Made by a program: the position numbers and the translations under genes
The notes under the pieces: model-generated
Told to the model about the DNA's origin: nothing
What the model saw: the letters and a program-made list of their open reading frames with translations, nothing else
Database searches by the model: none
Source: Deltaproteobacteria bacterium
Lineage (GTDB): Bacteria; Desulfobacterota; Binatia; HRBIN30; JACQVA1
Direction of reading: 5' to 3'
NCBI GenBank assembly: GCA_016178705.1
Contig: JACOST010000030.1
Location: 186,001-250,000 of the forward strand
DNA: 64,000 bases
In this document: in pieces, positions 26,656 through 34,266 of the stretch
Layout of the letters: each line of letters opens with the position of its first letter
How positions within the stretch are numbered: position 1 is the first letter of the stretch

Positions 26656-27537
26656 ATGTTGCCCGCACCGCTGAAAGAACAGTTCGTGACCGCCATCCGT
26701 CGGATGCTGCGGCCAGTCGTGCGCCAGCTGATTGCCTATGGCGTTTCGTATCCCGCGTTCGACCGCATCGTGAAGCAAGTGTTCGTCGACGTCGCCGAGC
26801 ACGACTTCGCGCTGCCGTTCAAACGGCAGACGGACAGTCGCATTACCTTGGTGACCGGTCTCAACCGCAAAGAGGTACCGGCGCTGCGTGAGCGTACCGG
26901 CGAACGTAGCGTCGAGGTCGAGCACACCGTGACCACGCACGTGATCGGCCGCTGGATGACCGGGCCACCCTATGCCGACGCCACGGGCAAACCGCACCCG
27001 TTGCCATACAGCAGCGACCGGGCACGCACCGCGAGCTTTGCGCATTTGGTGCGCGATCTCACGGTCGACGTGCCCGTGCGCTCGGTGCTCGACGAGTTGT
27101 TGCGTGTCGGCGCCGTCGAGCTGCAGGCGAACGGGGATGTCGTCCTACGGCGCGAGGCACACGTTCCCGCGGGCGATGCCGAGGGCAAGCTGACTTTGCT
27201 TGGCACCGACCCGGCCGAAGTCTTCAGCACCATCATCCACAACATCGAGCATCCCGAGACGCCGCACCTGCAGCGAAAGGTGGTGTACGACAACATTGGT
27301 GCGGAAGCGCTGGCGGAGCTGCGCGCCGAAGCGCGGCGCGCCGGCGAAGAGTTTGTTCGGCGCGCCAATTCCCTGCTGGCTGCGTACGACCGCGACCGGC
27401 ATCCTAAGGCCCCCGGTGGTGCGCGGACGCGCGTGGTACTCGCCACCTACTATTTCGAAGAGCCCGTGGCGCCTGCCGAGGCGCAGGAAGAGAAGAAGCC
27501 CGCGCGCCCATCTGGTCGCATTCGGAGGTCTCGATGA
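26656..27537 (+). CDS. DUF6502-like predicted DNA-binding protein (copy 1)
   Basis: 293 residues, no signal peptide. The N-terminal half has helices and a winged-helix-like block, FDRIVKQVFVDVAEHDFALP, then TDSRITLVTGLNRKEVPALR, typical of DUF6502. SVLDELLRVGAVELQANGDVVLR reads as a wing. It is probably a transcription factor; its targets are unknown but its own cassette promoter is an obvious candidate. The ATG at 26656 was chosen because similarity with copy 2 starts exactly there; an in-frame GTG at 26620 has no counterpart in copy 2. No Shine-Dalgarno lies close by. Overlaps the DUF5666 gene by ATGA. About four-fifths of residues match copy 2. Confidence 0.75.
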   Translation: MLPAPLKEQFVTAIRRMLRPVVRQLIAYGVSYPAFDRIVKQVFVDVAEHDFALPFKRQTDSRITLVTGLNRKEVPALRERTGERSVEVEHTVTTHVIGRWMTGPPYADATGKPHPLPYSSDRARTASFAHLVRDLTVDVPVRSVLDELLRVGAVELQANGDVVLRREAHVPAGDAEGKLTLLGTDPAEVFSTIIHNIEHPETPHLQRKVVYDNIGAEALAELRAEARRAGEEFVRRANSLLAAYDRDRHPKAPGGARTRVVLATYYFEEPVAPAEAQEEKKPARPSGRIRRSR

Positions 27538-28430
27538 AACGCGTCCGCCTGTTGGCAGTTGTATTCGCCGCTATTCTCGGTTGTTCGTCCGAAGGTGGTC
27601 CGGTGGGTTCAGGGCTGTCGGGGTCATCCGTGAGTGGCAACATTGTCGCCGTCGAAGTCAACGCGCCCGCGGCGGCCACGCTGCCGACGGTCCACGTCGC
27701 GATTGACGAGGTACCGGGTCTCGCCACAGACAGCAGCGCCGACGGCACCTTCGTACTCACCGGGGAGTTCTCCGGCGCGATCACCGTGCGCTTTACCGCG
27801 CCGGACGTGAACGCCACGTTGCCACTCGAGGTGCCCGCTGGTTCAACCACGGTGGTGTCGGATATCGCGATCCGCACCCAGAGTGTGGAGGTCGGTCCGG
27901 TGCGTCAGTTGGGTTTTCTGGGCCACGTCGCCTTGGCCGACTGCGCGGGCAACGAGCTGTTGGTGAACGACCGCGGCATGCAGTCACGTCAATTCATGGT
28001 CCGTCTGACCACTGACACGGTCTTCGTACGCGGCAACGGCAACGTGTTGCAGTGCAGCGATCTGCAGGTCGGCGATGCGGTGGCGATTGAAGGCGTACTG
28101 CGCCCAAGCGATCACACCGTCGAGGCGGTCACCGTCACCGTCGCTCCGCCACCACCCGGACAACCGCAACCGATCCACGAGCTGCGCTTCCACGGCACCG
28201 TCGCGGTCGTCAATTGCGAGTCGGGTATGATCTTCGTCGTCGACACCAGCGGCCAATCGCGCCTGCGCCTGACGTCTACAAGCGTCATCGTCAACGACGC
28301 GCAGCAACCGCTACGCTGTAGCGGGATCAACGTCGGCGATCGGGTCGAAGGGCACGGCACCATCAACGTACGCCATCCCGGCGCGATCGACGTGACCACG
28401 ATGCTCGTGCGACCGCCCGCACCGCTCTAG
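27534..28430 (+). CDS. DUF5666-like lipoprotein (copy 1)
   Basis: 298 residues. Lipobox ILGC after a short signal, then a Gly/Ser-rich stretch (GGPVGSGLSGSSVSGN) and a carboxypeptidase-regulatory-like beta domain. Two OB-like DUF5666 repeats of about 85 residues each follow, with CSDLQVGDAVAIEGVLRP and CSGINVGDRVEGHGTINV as matching C-terminal blocks. Anchored in the envelope; the function of DUF5666 is unknown. GGAGGT inside the DUF6502 coding end serves as ribosome-binding site before the ATGA overlap, so the two are co-translated. Confidence 0.75.
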   Translation: MKRVRLLAVVFAAILGCSSEGGPVGSGLSGSSVSGNIVAVEVNAPAAATLPTVHVAIDEVPGLATDSSADGTFVLTGEFSGAITVRFTAPDVNATLPLEVPAGSTTVVSDIAIRTQSVEVGPVRQLGFLGHVALADCAGNELLVNDRGMQSRQFMVRLTTDTVFVRGNGNVLQCSDLQVGDAVAIEGVLRPSDHTVEAVTVTVAPPPPGQPQPIHELRFHGTVAVVNCESGMIFVVDTSGQSRLRLTSTSVIVNDAQQPLRCSGINVGDRVEGHGTINVRHPGAIDVTTMLVRPPAPL

Positions 28431-28443
28431 GCGCTTTCCACTG

Positions 28444-30312
28444 ATGCGGCGGCGGGGCTCGTGCTGGGCAACTCGGGTGCCGGCGATTCCTCTGGCAGTG
28501 ATCGCGGTCGTCTCACTGTTGATCATCGGCGCGGTGCCGGTTCGCGCGCAAGTCGTCGTCGTCGAGTACGCGCTGCCAACCACGTTCAGCGCACCCCGCA
28601 GCATCGCCGCAGGCAGTGACGGCAACCTGTGGTTCACCGAATCCGGCGCGAATCAAATCGGCCGCATCACGCTCGCGGGCACCGTAACCGAGTTCGTGTT
28701 GCCGGTGTCAGGGCGCGCCCCCGACCATATCGCGGCCGGTGCGGATGGCAATCTGTGGTTCACTGAAGCGTTCGGCAACCGCATCGGCCGCATCACGCCC
28801 GGCGGCAGCATCAGCGAGTTTGCGATTCCCACCGCGTCCAGCTTTCCCACCGGCATCGCGGCCGGCCCCGACGGCAATCTGTGGTTTACTGAGGCGTTCG
28901 GCAACCGCATTGGCCGCATCACACCGGCGGGGTCGATCAGCGAGTTTCTGATCCCTACGGCCGCGAGCTTCCCGTCCGAGATCGCCACCGGACCCGATGG
29001 CAACCTGTGGTTCACCGAGTCGGACGCGAACCGCATCGGCCGCGTCACGCCGAGCGGCACGATCGCCGAGTTCGTGATTCCCACTGCGGCGAGTTACCCG
29101 GCAGGGATTGCGACCGGTCCCGACGGCAACGCCTGGTTCACCGAGTCGGACGTGGATCAAATCGCGCGAATCACCCCGAACGGGACGATCACCGAATTCG
29201 TGTTACCCACAACCCTGAGCACGCCGACGGGCATCACCCGCGGCACGGACGGAAATCTCTGGTTCACGGAATTCGACGCCGGCCAGATCGGACGCATCAC
29301 GCCGGACGGCACGATCAGCGAGTTCGCAACGCTCAGCAATGGCAGCTTTCCGTCGGGCATCACCAGCGGCGGCGATGGACAGGTCTGGTTCACCGAAGAA
29401 ATCGGCGATCGCATCGGCCGCATTGCACCGGTCGCGACGGCGACTGCCACCGCCACTCGCTCGCCAACCGCATCACCGAGCCACACCAGCACGCGGACGC
29501 CGACAGCGAGTGCCACCATGAGCCAGACTCGGACGCCCAGCGTGACACCAACGGCGTCCGCAAGCCCCTCGGCGACACCGACGGCGATCGCGAGCGCAAC
29601 CACGTCGCCACCGCCGACGCCATCGACAACGATGTCTGCATCTCGTACCGCCGGCCGAACCAGCACGCCTACCGCAACCCTCAGCTCGACTGCGAGTGTG
29701 TCGATCACACCGACACACTCGCCGACAACAGCATCAACGGGCACAGCGAGTGCGACTACGGACCCAACTCCCTCACCGACCCCGAGTTTGCCGGCGACGC
29801 CCATGGTCACTCGTTCGCCCACGGGTACTTCGACGCTTCAGCCGACCGCGTCACCGGCCGCATCGTCGACCTTGACGGTGACGACAACGCGGTCTCCGTC
29901 TCGCACAGCGACGCGAACCAGCACGCCCGCTGACACGCTCACCGCAACATACAGCCAAACCGCGACGGCCTCGCTCACGCCGACTCATTCGTTCTCCGTG
30001 ACAGCGACCCCGACGAGTTCAGCGACCACCAACGCATCGCCCACCCTCACCGAGCCACCGGCCTTCACTCCAAGCCCGACACCGAATCCGCTGCCGTGCA
30101 CGGGCGATTGCGACGGCACCAGCGACGTGACGGTGAGCGAACTGGTGGTGGGCATCGACATCGCGCTAGGCGAAGTAGCGCTGACGACGTGTCCATCGTT
30201 CGACACCAACGCCGATCGCACAGTCACCGTCGATGAACTGATCCGCGCGCTGCACTACGCGCTGACGCGCTGCCCTACCGCAAGCACGGATCGATCCGCC
30301 CGTCAGGATTGA
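28444..30312 (+). CDS. virginiamycin-B-lyase-like beta-propeller with Thr/Pro linker and dockerin-like C-terminus
   Basis: 622 residues. Signal peptide, then about seven propeller blades at residues 38-330 with the repeated signature DGNLWFTE...IGRITPxGxIxEF as in Vgb-type proteins. A Thr/Ser/Pro linker of about 200 residues follows, then a C-terminal dockerin-like pair of EF loops (GDCDG...VTVSEL and FDTNA...VTVDEL) with all acidic ligand positions present. The Vgb fold does not prove lyase activity; in environmental genomes such repeats are usually uncharacterised secreted propellers. It begins 13 nt after the DUF5666 gene, so it is the fourth gene of cassette copy 1. Confidence 0.75.
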   Translation: MRRRGSCWATRVPAIPLAVIAVVSLLIIGAVPVRAQVVVVEYALPTTFSAPRSIAAGSDGNLWFTESGANQIGRITLAGTVTEFVLPVSGRAPDHIAAGADGNLWFTEAFGNRIGRITPGGSISEFAIPTASSFPTGIAAGPDGNLWFTEAFGNRIGRITPAGSISEFLIPTAASFPSEIATGPDGNLWFTESDANRIGRVTPSGTIAEFVIPTAASYPAGIATGPDGNAWFTESDVDQIARITPNGTITEFVLPTTLSTPTGITRGTDGNLWFTEFDAGQIGRITPDGTISEFATLSNGSFPSGITSGGDGQVWFTEEIGDRIGRIAPVATATATATRSPTASPSHTSTRTPTASATMSQTRTPSVTPTASASPSATPTAIASATTSPPPTPSTTMSASRTAGRTSTPTATLSSTASVSITPTHSPTTASTGTASATTDPTPSPTPSLPATPMVTRSPTGTSTLQPTASPAASSTLTVTTTRSPSRTATRTSTPADTLTATYSQTATASLTPTHSFSVTATPTSSATTNASPTLTEPPAFTPSPTPNPLPCTGDCDGTSDVTVSELVVGIDIALGEVALTTCPSFDTNADRTVTVDELIRALHYALTRCPTASTDRSARQD

Positions 30313-30401
30313 GCGTCGTCGTCCGCAAGCGCCGTCAGCGCTGGCGTCAAGGTCGGCGCGGTCCCCGCTCTACATAATTTCGCGTTGAGGTATTTTTTGG
30401 C

Positions 30402-30436
30402 TTGCGTGACCACAAAAATGGGCGTATTTACCATTT
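30402..30436 (+). promoter_or_regulatory. promoter with partial palindrome, cassette copy 2
   Basis: TTGCGT (30402-30407), 17-nt spacer, TATTTA as -10. The block AAATGGG (30416-30422) to CCATTT (30431-30436) aligns base for base in position with the palindrome of copy 1, although the arms have decayed to six paired bases around a 9-nt centre. It stands about 95 nt before the cysteine-rich gene, as in copy 1 (about 100 nt). Confidence 0.55.
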
Positions 30437-30530
30437 ATATGGCCCGCGTCGGTTTGCCGTGTCGTGCCCCTCCCGTGTGCATGCTCTGCGGCGTCAGTGA
30501 ACCAGAACCCGTTACCTTAAGGAGATACCA

Positions 30531-31235
30531 ATGACCAAAAAGTTTGTGATGGTAAGTGCGTTGTCGCTGCTAGGGCTCGTTTCGGTGGCAAACGCACGAG
30601 AGCATGGGCCTGGCGGGCGTGAGCCTGGGGATCATGGATCCCTCTTCCGCGGCAACACTTGCATCGCCGCCTGCCAAACTACCGCGCTGGCTTGTCATCA
30701 AGCCGCAGGCACCGAGGCCCGCGCCTGTGCGCAGGCAACCTGCGGCGCTGATCTGCAGGCCGCCCAAGCCGCATGCGCGACGGACCGAAGCTCCGATGCG
30801 TGTCAGGCAGCACAAGCGGCCGCCCGCTTGTGTCTAACGCCATGCATCGATGCGTTGATGACGGCGAAGGCCATCTGTCGCACCGACAATCACACCTGCG
30901 TGGCCGCGTGCCCGACCCCAACTCCGTCCACCTCCTCGTCGGATAAAGATCCGCAGTGCATCGCGCAGTGTCGCACCGACCTGCACGCGTGTCGCGAGAA
31001 GGCGAGTGTCGATGACCAAACCTGCGATCAGGCCTGCGATGCGCTGGTCCAAGCGGCGCGCACGGCTTGCAGTGCCGATGTAACGTCCGCTGATTGCCAG
31101 GCGGCGATATCTGTGGCCCAGGCCTGTCTCCAGCCCTGTCGAACGGCGCGCCGTACAGCGGTGCAAGCGTGCATGAGTACGGCACACGACTGCGCGCAAG
31201 CGTGCGTGATCGCGACGCCGACGCCCACGCCGTAA
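30531..31235 (+). CDS. secreted 24-cysteine repeat protein (cassette copy 2)
   Basis: 234 residues. Signal peptide (MTKKFVMVSALSLLG...ANA), a Gly-rich stretch, then two 12-cysteine repeats with exactly the same spacing as the copy-1 protein, including the C-x4-C in repeat 1 against C-x3-C in repeat 2. Non-cysteine residues have diverged considerably, so the cysteine frame is under strong selection. The two repeats are joined by a short Thr/Pro/Ser linker and the protein ends in TPTPTP. AAGGAGAT precedes the ATG at 30531. Function unknown; metal-binding or disulfide-stabilised helical bundle are the two readings. Confidence 0.8.
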   Translation: MTKKFVMVSALSLLGLVSVANAREHGPGGREPGDHGSLFRGNTCIAACQTTALACHQAAGTEARACAQATCGADLQAAQAACATDRSSDACQAAQAAARLCLTPCIDALMTAKAICRTDNHTCVAACPTPTPSTSSSDKDPQCIAQCRTDLHACREKASVDDQTCDQACDALVQAARTACSADVTSADCQAAISVAQACLQPCRTARRTAVQACMSTAHDCAQACVIATPTPTP

Positions 31236-31293
31236 TCGGAGTTGGCGCAGCGCCCCAGCGATCCCCCCCTCCAAACGGGGACTGCGCCGATTG

Positions 31294-31362
31294 CTCCGCC
31301 GGGCGGGAACGACTCGTTCGTCTGCGAACCGAGTTGCCGCCCGGCGGGGTGAAATGACATAG
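31294..31362 (+). promoter_or_regulatory. intercistronic hairpin plus GGTGAAATGNCATAGGA box (copy 2)
   Basis: CCGCCGGGCGG (31296-31306) pairs perfectly with 31337-31347, extendable by a U-G and a C-G pair to 31294/31349. The 30-nt loop ends CCGAGTTG, as in copy 1. GGTGAAATGACATAGGA follows directly. The stem sequence differs from copy 1 by paired substitutions. No U-run. The AGGAGGG after the box is too far (about 30 nt) from the DUF6502 ATG to act as a normal ribosome-binding site. Confidence 0.65.
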
Positions 31363-31397
31363 GAGGGTAGTTGGTTCGTTCGTGATCGTCTCAGCCC

Positions 31398-32285
31398 ATG
31401 TTGCCCGCACCGCTGAAAGAACAGTTCGTGACCGCCATCCGTCGGATGCTGCGGCCAGTCGTGCGGCAGCTCATTGCCTATGGTATTTCCTACCCGGCCT
31501 TCGATCGCATCGTGAAGCAAGTGTTCGTTGAAGTCGCCGAGCAAGAGTTCGCCCTGCCGTTCAAGCGTCAGACCGACAGCCGCATCTCGTTGGTCACCGG
31601 CATGAATCGCAAGGAGGTGCCCGCGCTGCGCCAACGTGCGACCGAACGACTCATCGAGATCGAACACACCGTCGCCACGCACGTGATCGGACGCTGGATG
31701 GCGGGGCCGCCGTATGCCGACACCGCCGGCACGCCGCGCCGTCTGCCCTACGATAGCGAGGGTTCGCGTGCTGCGAGCTTCGCCCAACTGGTGCACGAAC
31801 TCGGCGTCGACGTGCCCGTGCGCTCAGTGCTCGACGAGCTGCTGCACGTCGGTGCCGTCGAGCTGCTGCCCAGCGGCGATGTCGTCTTGCGGCGCGAAGC
31901 GCACATCCCGGCCGGTGACATCGCCGGCAAGCTGCCATTTCTCGGATCTGACCCGGCCGAACTCTTCTCGACCATCGTCCACAACATCGAACATGCCGAC
32001 GTGCCGCGCCTGCAGCGCAAGGTCGTCTACGACAACATCGGTGCGGAAGCCCTCGCCCGGCTGCGCCGCGAAGCGCGGCAGACCGGTGAGGAGTTCATTC
32101 GCCGCGCTAACACGTTGCTCGCTTCGTACGATCGCGACCAGCATCCCAATGCGTCGGCCGGCGAACGCTCGCGCGTCGTTCTGGGTGCCTACTACTTCGA
32201 AGAGCCGATCGCGCCGGCCGCAGTGAAGCCCGAGGCCGACAAGCGACCGCATCCACCCGGCCGCATCCTCCGGAGGTCCCGATGA
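31398..32285 (+). CDS. DUF6502-like predicted DNA-binding protein (copy 2)
   Basis: 295 residues, collinear with the copy-1 protein: TDSRISLVTGMNRKEVPALR as the presumed recognition segment and SVLDELLHVGAVELLPSGDV as the wing-like block. The first 69 nt around and after the ATG are identical to copy 1, whereas the rest of the gene differs at many synonymous and some replacement sites. Only the ATG at 31398 is available as start, since in-frame stops lie just upstream. Its 3' end contains GGAGGT for the overlapping DUF5666 gene. The role as regulator is inferred from fold-like features only. Confidence 0.75.
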   Translation: MLPAPLKEQFVTAIRRMLRPVVRQLIAYGISYPAFDRIVKQVFVEVAEQEFALPFKRQTDSRISLVTGMNRKEVPALRQRATERLIEIEHTVATHVIGRWMAGPPYADTAGTPRRLPYDSEGSRAASFAQLVHELGVDVPVRSVLDELLHVGAVELLPSGDVVLRREAHIPAGDIAGKLPFLGSDPAELFSTIVHNIEHADVPRLQRKVVYDNIGAEALARLRREARQTGEEFIRRANTLLASYDRDQHPNASAGERSRVVLGAYYFEEPIAPAAVKPEADKRPHPPGRILRRSR

Positions 32286-33208
32286 AGTCCGCGCGCTCCT
32301 GGTGGCTCGTGCTGTACGGCGCGCTCTATCTCGGCTGTGCGTCGGGCGGCGGTCCGGTGGGCACCGGCGTTTCCGGATCCTCCGTCAGCGGCAATGTGAT
32401 CGACGTGCAGACCACGCCGGCGAGCGGGAGTGCCGCCGCGACCAGCGACCTCGCCAGCATTCGCGTGAGCATCGATGAGGTCCGGGGACTCGCGACCACC
32501 ACCGACAACGGCGGCAACTTTCAACTCACCGGTACCTTCGCGCGAACCATTACCCTGCGCTTCGCGACCGCGCACTTTCAAGTCACTCAGTCGCTCGATG
32601 TTGCCGCGGGCGCCACCGTGGTGCTGGCAGACATCGCGTTGCATCCCGACGCGGTGGAGGTGCAGGCCCCGCGGCAGTCGGCCTTCCGGGCTCACGTCGA
32701 TCTGGTCGATTGTACGGCGGGTGAATTGATCGTGCACGACGACCACGGCATGCGCGAGCAGTTCATGGCGAGGATCTCGGCGGACACGACCATCGTCGAC
32801 ACGGCGGGCAACGCCAAGGCCTGCAGCGACATTCGAGCCGACGATGTGATCAGCCTCGAAGGGGTGGTGCGCTTGAGCAGCGACCGAACGATCGTGGCGG
32901 TGCACATCGTGCTCGCGCCGTCGGTGATCCCGATGAAGCCGCGCGTCATCACCGTACACTTTCTCGGTTCCGTGTTGTCGATCGATTGCCGCACCGGGAG
33001 CATCGTAATCGACAATGGCGACGGCCCTGGAACTTCGGTGCTGCGGCTCTCAGCCTCGACCGTCATCACTGGCGGCAATCAGGGATCGCTCACTTGTAGC
33101 GACCTCAAGATCGGGGACTTCGTTGGCGGCAATGGAACCATCCAATTGCGCCAGCCGGGAGAAATCAACGCTCAAATGCTCATGCGTCGGGGCATGCCAC
33201 ATAGATAG
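32282..33208 (+). CDS. DUF5666-like lipoprotein (copy 2)
   Basis: 308 residues. Lipobox LYLGC, GGPVGTGVSGSSVSGNV stretch, a regulatory-like beta domain, and two DUF5666-type repeats (CSDIRADDVISLEGVVRL; CSDLKIGDFVGGNGTIQL). Same architecture as copy 1, with more sequence divergence than between the DUF6502 proteins. ATGA overlap with the upstream gene. The dioxygenase gene follows after 88 nt, so this cassette may be transcribed together with the two oxidoreductase genes. Confidence 0.75.
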   Translation: MKSARSWWLVLYGALYLGCASGGGPVGTGVSGSSVSGNVIDVQTTPASGSAAATSDLASIRVSIDEVRGLATTTDNGGNFQLTGTFARTITLRFATAHFQVTQSLDVAAGATVVLADIALHPDAVEVQAPRQSAFRAHVDLVDCTAGELIVHDDHGMREQFMARISADTTIVDTAGNAKACSDIRADDVISLEGVVRLSSDRTIVAVHIVLAPSVIPMKPRVITVHFLGSVLSIDCRTGSIVIDNGDGPGTSVLRLSASTVITGGNQGSLTCSDLKIGDFVGGNGTIQLRQPGEINAQMLMRRGMPHR

Positions 33209-33296
33209 ATCGAAACGACGGCAGTGCGGGCCATTCATGATGACCCTTCATCGCCCGCGTGAGCCGATCTCCACTACAGCTCGAAAGGAAAATGGC

Positions 33297-34238
33297 ATGA
33301 TAGAGAAGGACTCACCGGATCGTCTGCTCAGCCGGCGCGAGACGCTGGGGCTCATCGGCGCGGTCGGAGTGACCGCGCTTGTGGGATGCGGGACCGATTC
33401 CGGTTCAGCCGCGGCAACGAATACGCCGACCCAGGATCCGACTGGGACCGCCACAACCAAGCCGCCGGCCACTCCCACTGCGACCACCGCCGCTACGGCC
33501 ACCACGACATCGACCAATTCACCCACCAACCCACCGACCCAGGCACCGACCGAGACAGCAACATCCCCGGCCACATCCACCGCAACCGGTACACCGACGG
33601 CCACGGTAACGCCCGGGACGCTTTCCTGCGTCGTGAAGCCGGCACTCACCGAGGGCCCGTTCTTCGTCGACGAGGGGCTCAATCGCGCCGATCTTACCTC
33701 GGGCACAACCGAACCGTTCGTAACCAACGGTCTACCGTTGCGGATAAATTTCGGCGTGTATCAGGTGACGGGAAACTCGTGCACGCCACTGAGCGACGCG
33801 CAGGTCGACGTCTGGCACGCGAGCGCGGAAGGCGTGTACTCGGACGAAGCCAGTGGAGGGATCCAGAACAAGAACACCGTCGGAGAAACGTACCTGCGCG
33901 GGTATCAGCTCACCGATCAGAACGGCGCCGCCGGATTCCTCACCATCTATCCCGGCTGGTACATGGGACGCACCATCCACATCCATTTCAAGATCCGCAC
34001 GTTCTCGGTGAGTGGCCAGAAGACCTTCGAGTTCACATCGCAGTTGTTCATCGACGATGCGATCAACGACGTGGTCCTGGCAAACGCCCCGTACAACACC
34101 CGCGGCACGCGCACGGTGCGCAACGCGAACGACAATATCTACGGCAGCGGGGGCTCTCAGCTCACGCTCGCTCTTCAGCCCGCCAGCAGCGGGGCGGGTT
34201 ACATGGCCACGTTCACAATCGGTCTTCAGATGAGCTGA
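33297..34238 (+). CDS. Tat-exported intradiol ring-cleavage dioxygenase-like lipoprotein
   Basis: 313 residues. A twin-arginine signal (SRRETLGLIG) is combined with a lipobox (ALVGC), then a Thr/Pro linker of about 65 residues and an intradiol dioxygenase-like domain: TEGPFFVDE, VDVWHASAEGVYSD and TIYPGWYMGRTIHIHFK, giving two Tyr and two His at the non-haem Fe(III) ligand positions. Family reaction: O2-dependent cleavage of catechol-type rings between the hydroxyls. An extracytoplasmic, Tat-folded version suggests action on external aromatics, but the substrate is unknown. AAAGGAAAA precedes the ATG at 33297. Confidence 0.8.
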   Translation: MIEKDSPDRLLSRRETLGLIGAVGVTALVGCGTDSGSAAATNTPTQDPTGTATTKPPATPTATTAATATTTSTNSPTNPPTQAPTETATSPATSTATGTPTATVTPGTLSCVVKPALTEGPFFVDEGLNRADLTSGTTEPFVTNGLPLRINFGVYQVTGNSCTPLSDAQVDVWHASAEGVYSDEASGGIQNKNTVGETYLRGYQLTDQNGAAGFLTIYPGWYMGRTIHIHFKIRTFSVSGQKTFEFTSQLFIDDAINDVVLANAPYNTRGTRTVRNANDNIYGSGGSQLTLALQPASSGAGYMATFTIGLQMS

Positions 34239-34266
34239 AGGCTGCCGCACAGAAAGGAGAAACCGC

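Noticed and set aside
28600-29420. Repeats of about 126 bases
   Set aside because: These encode beta-propeller blades in frame with conserved protein motifs; not a DNA repeat array.
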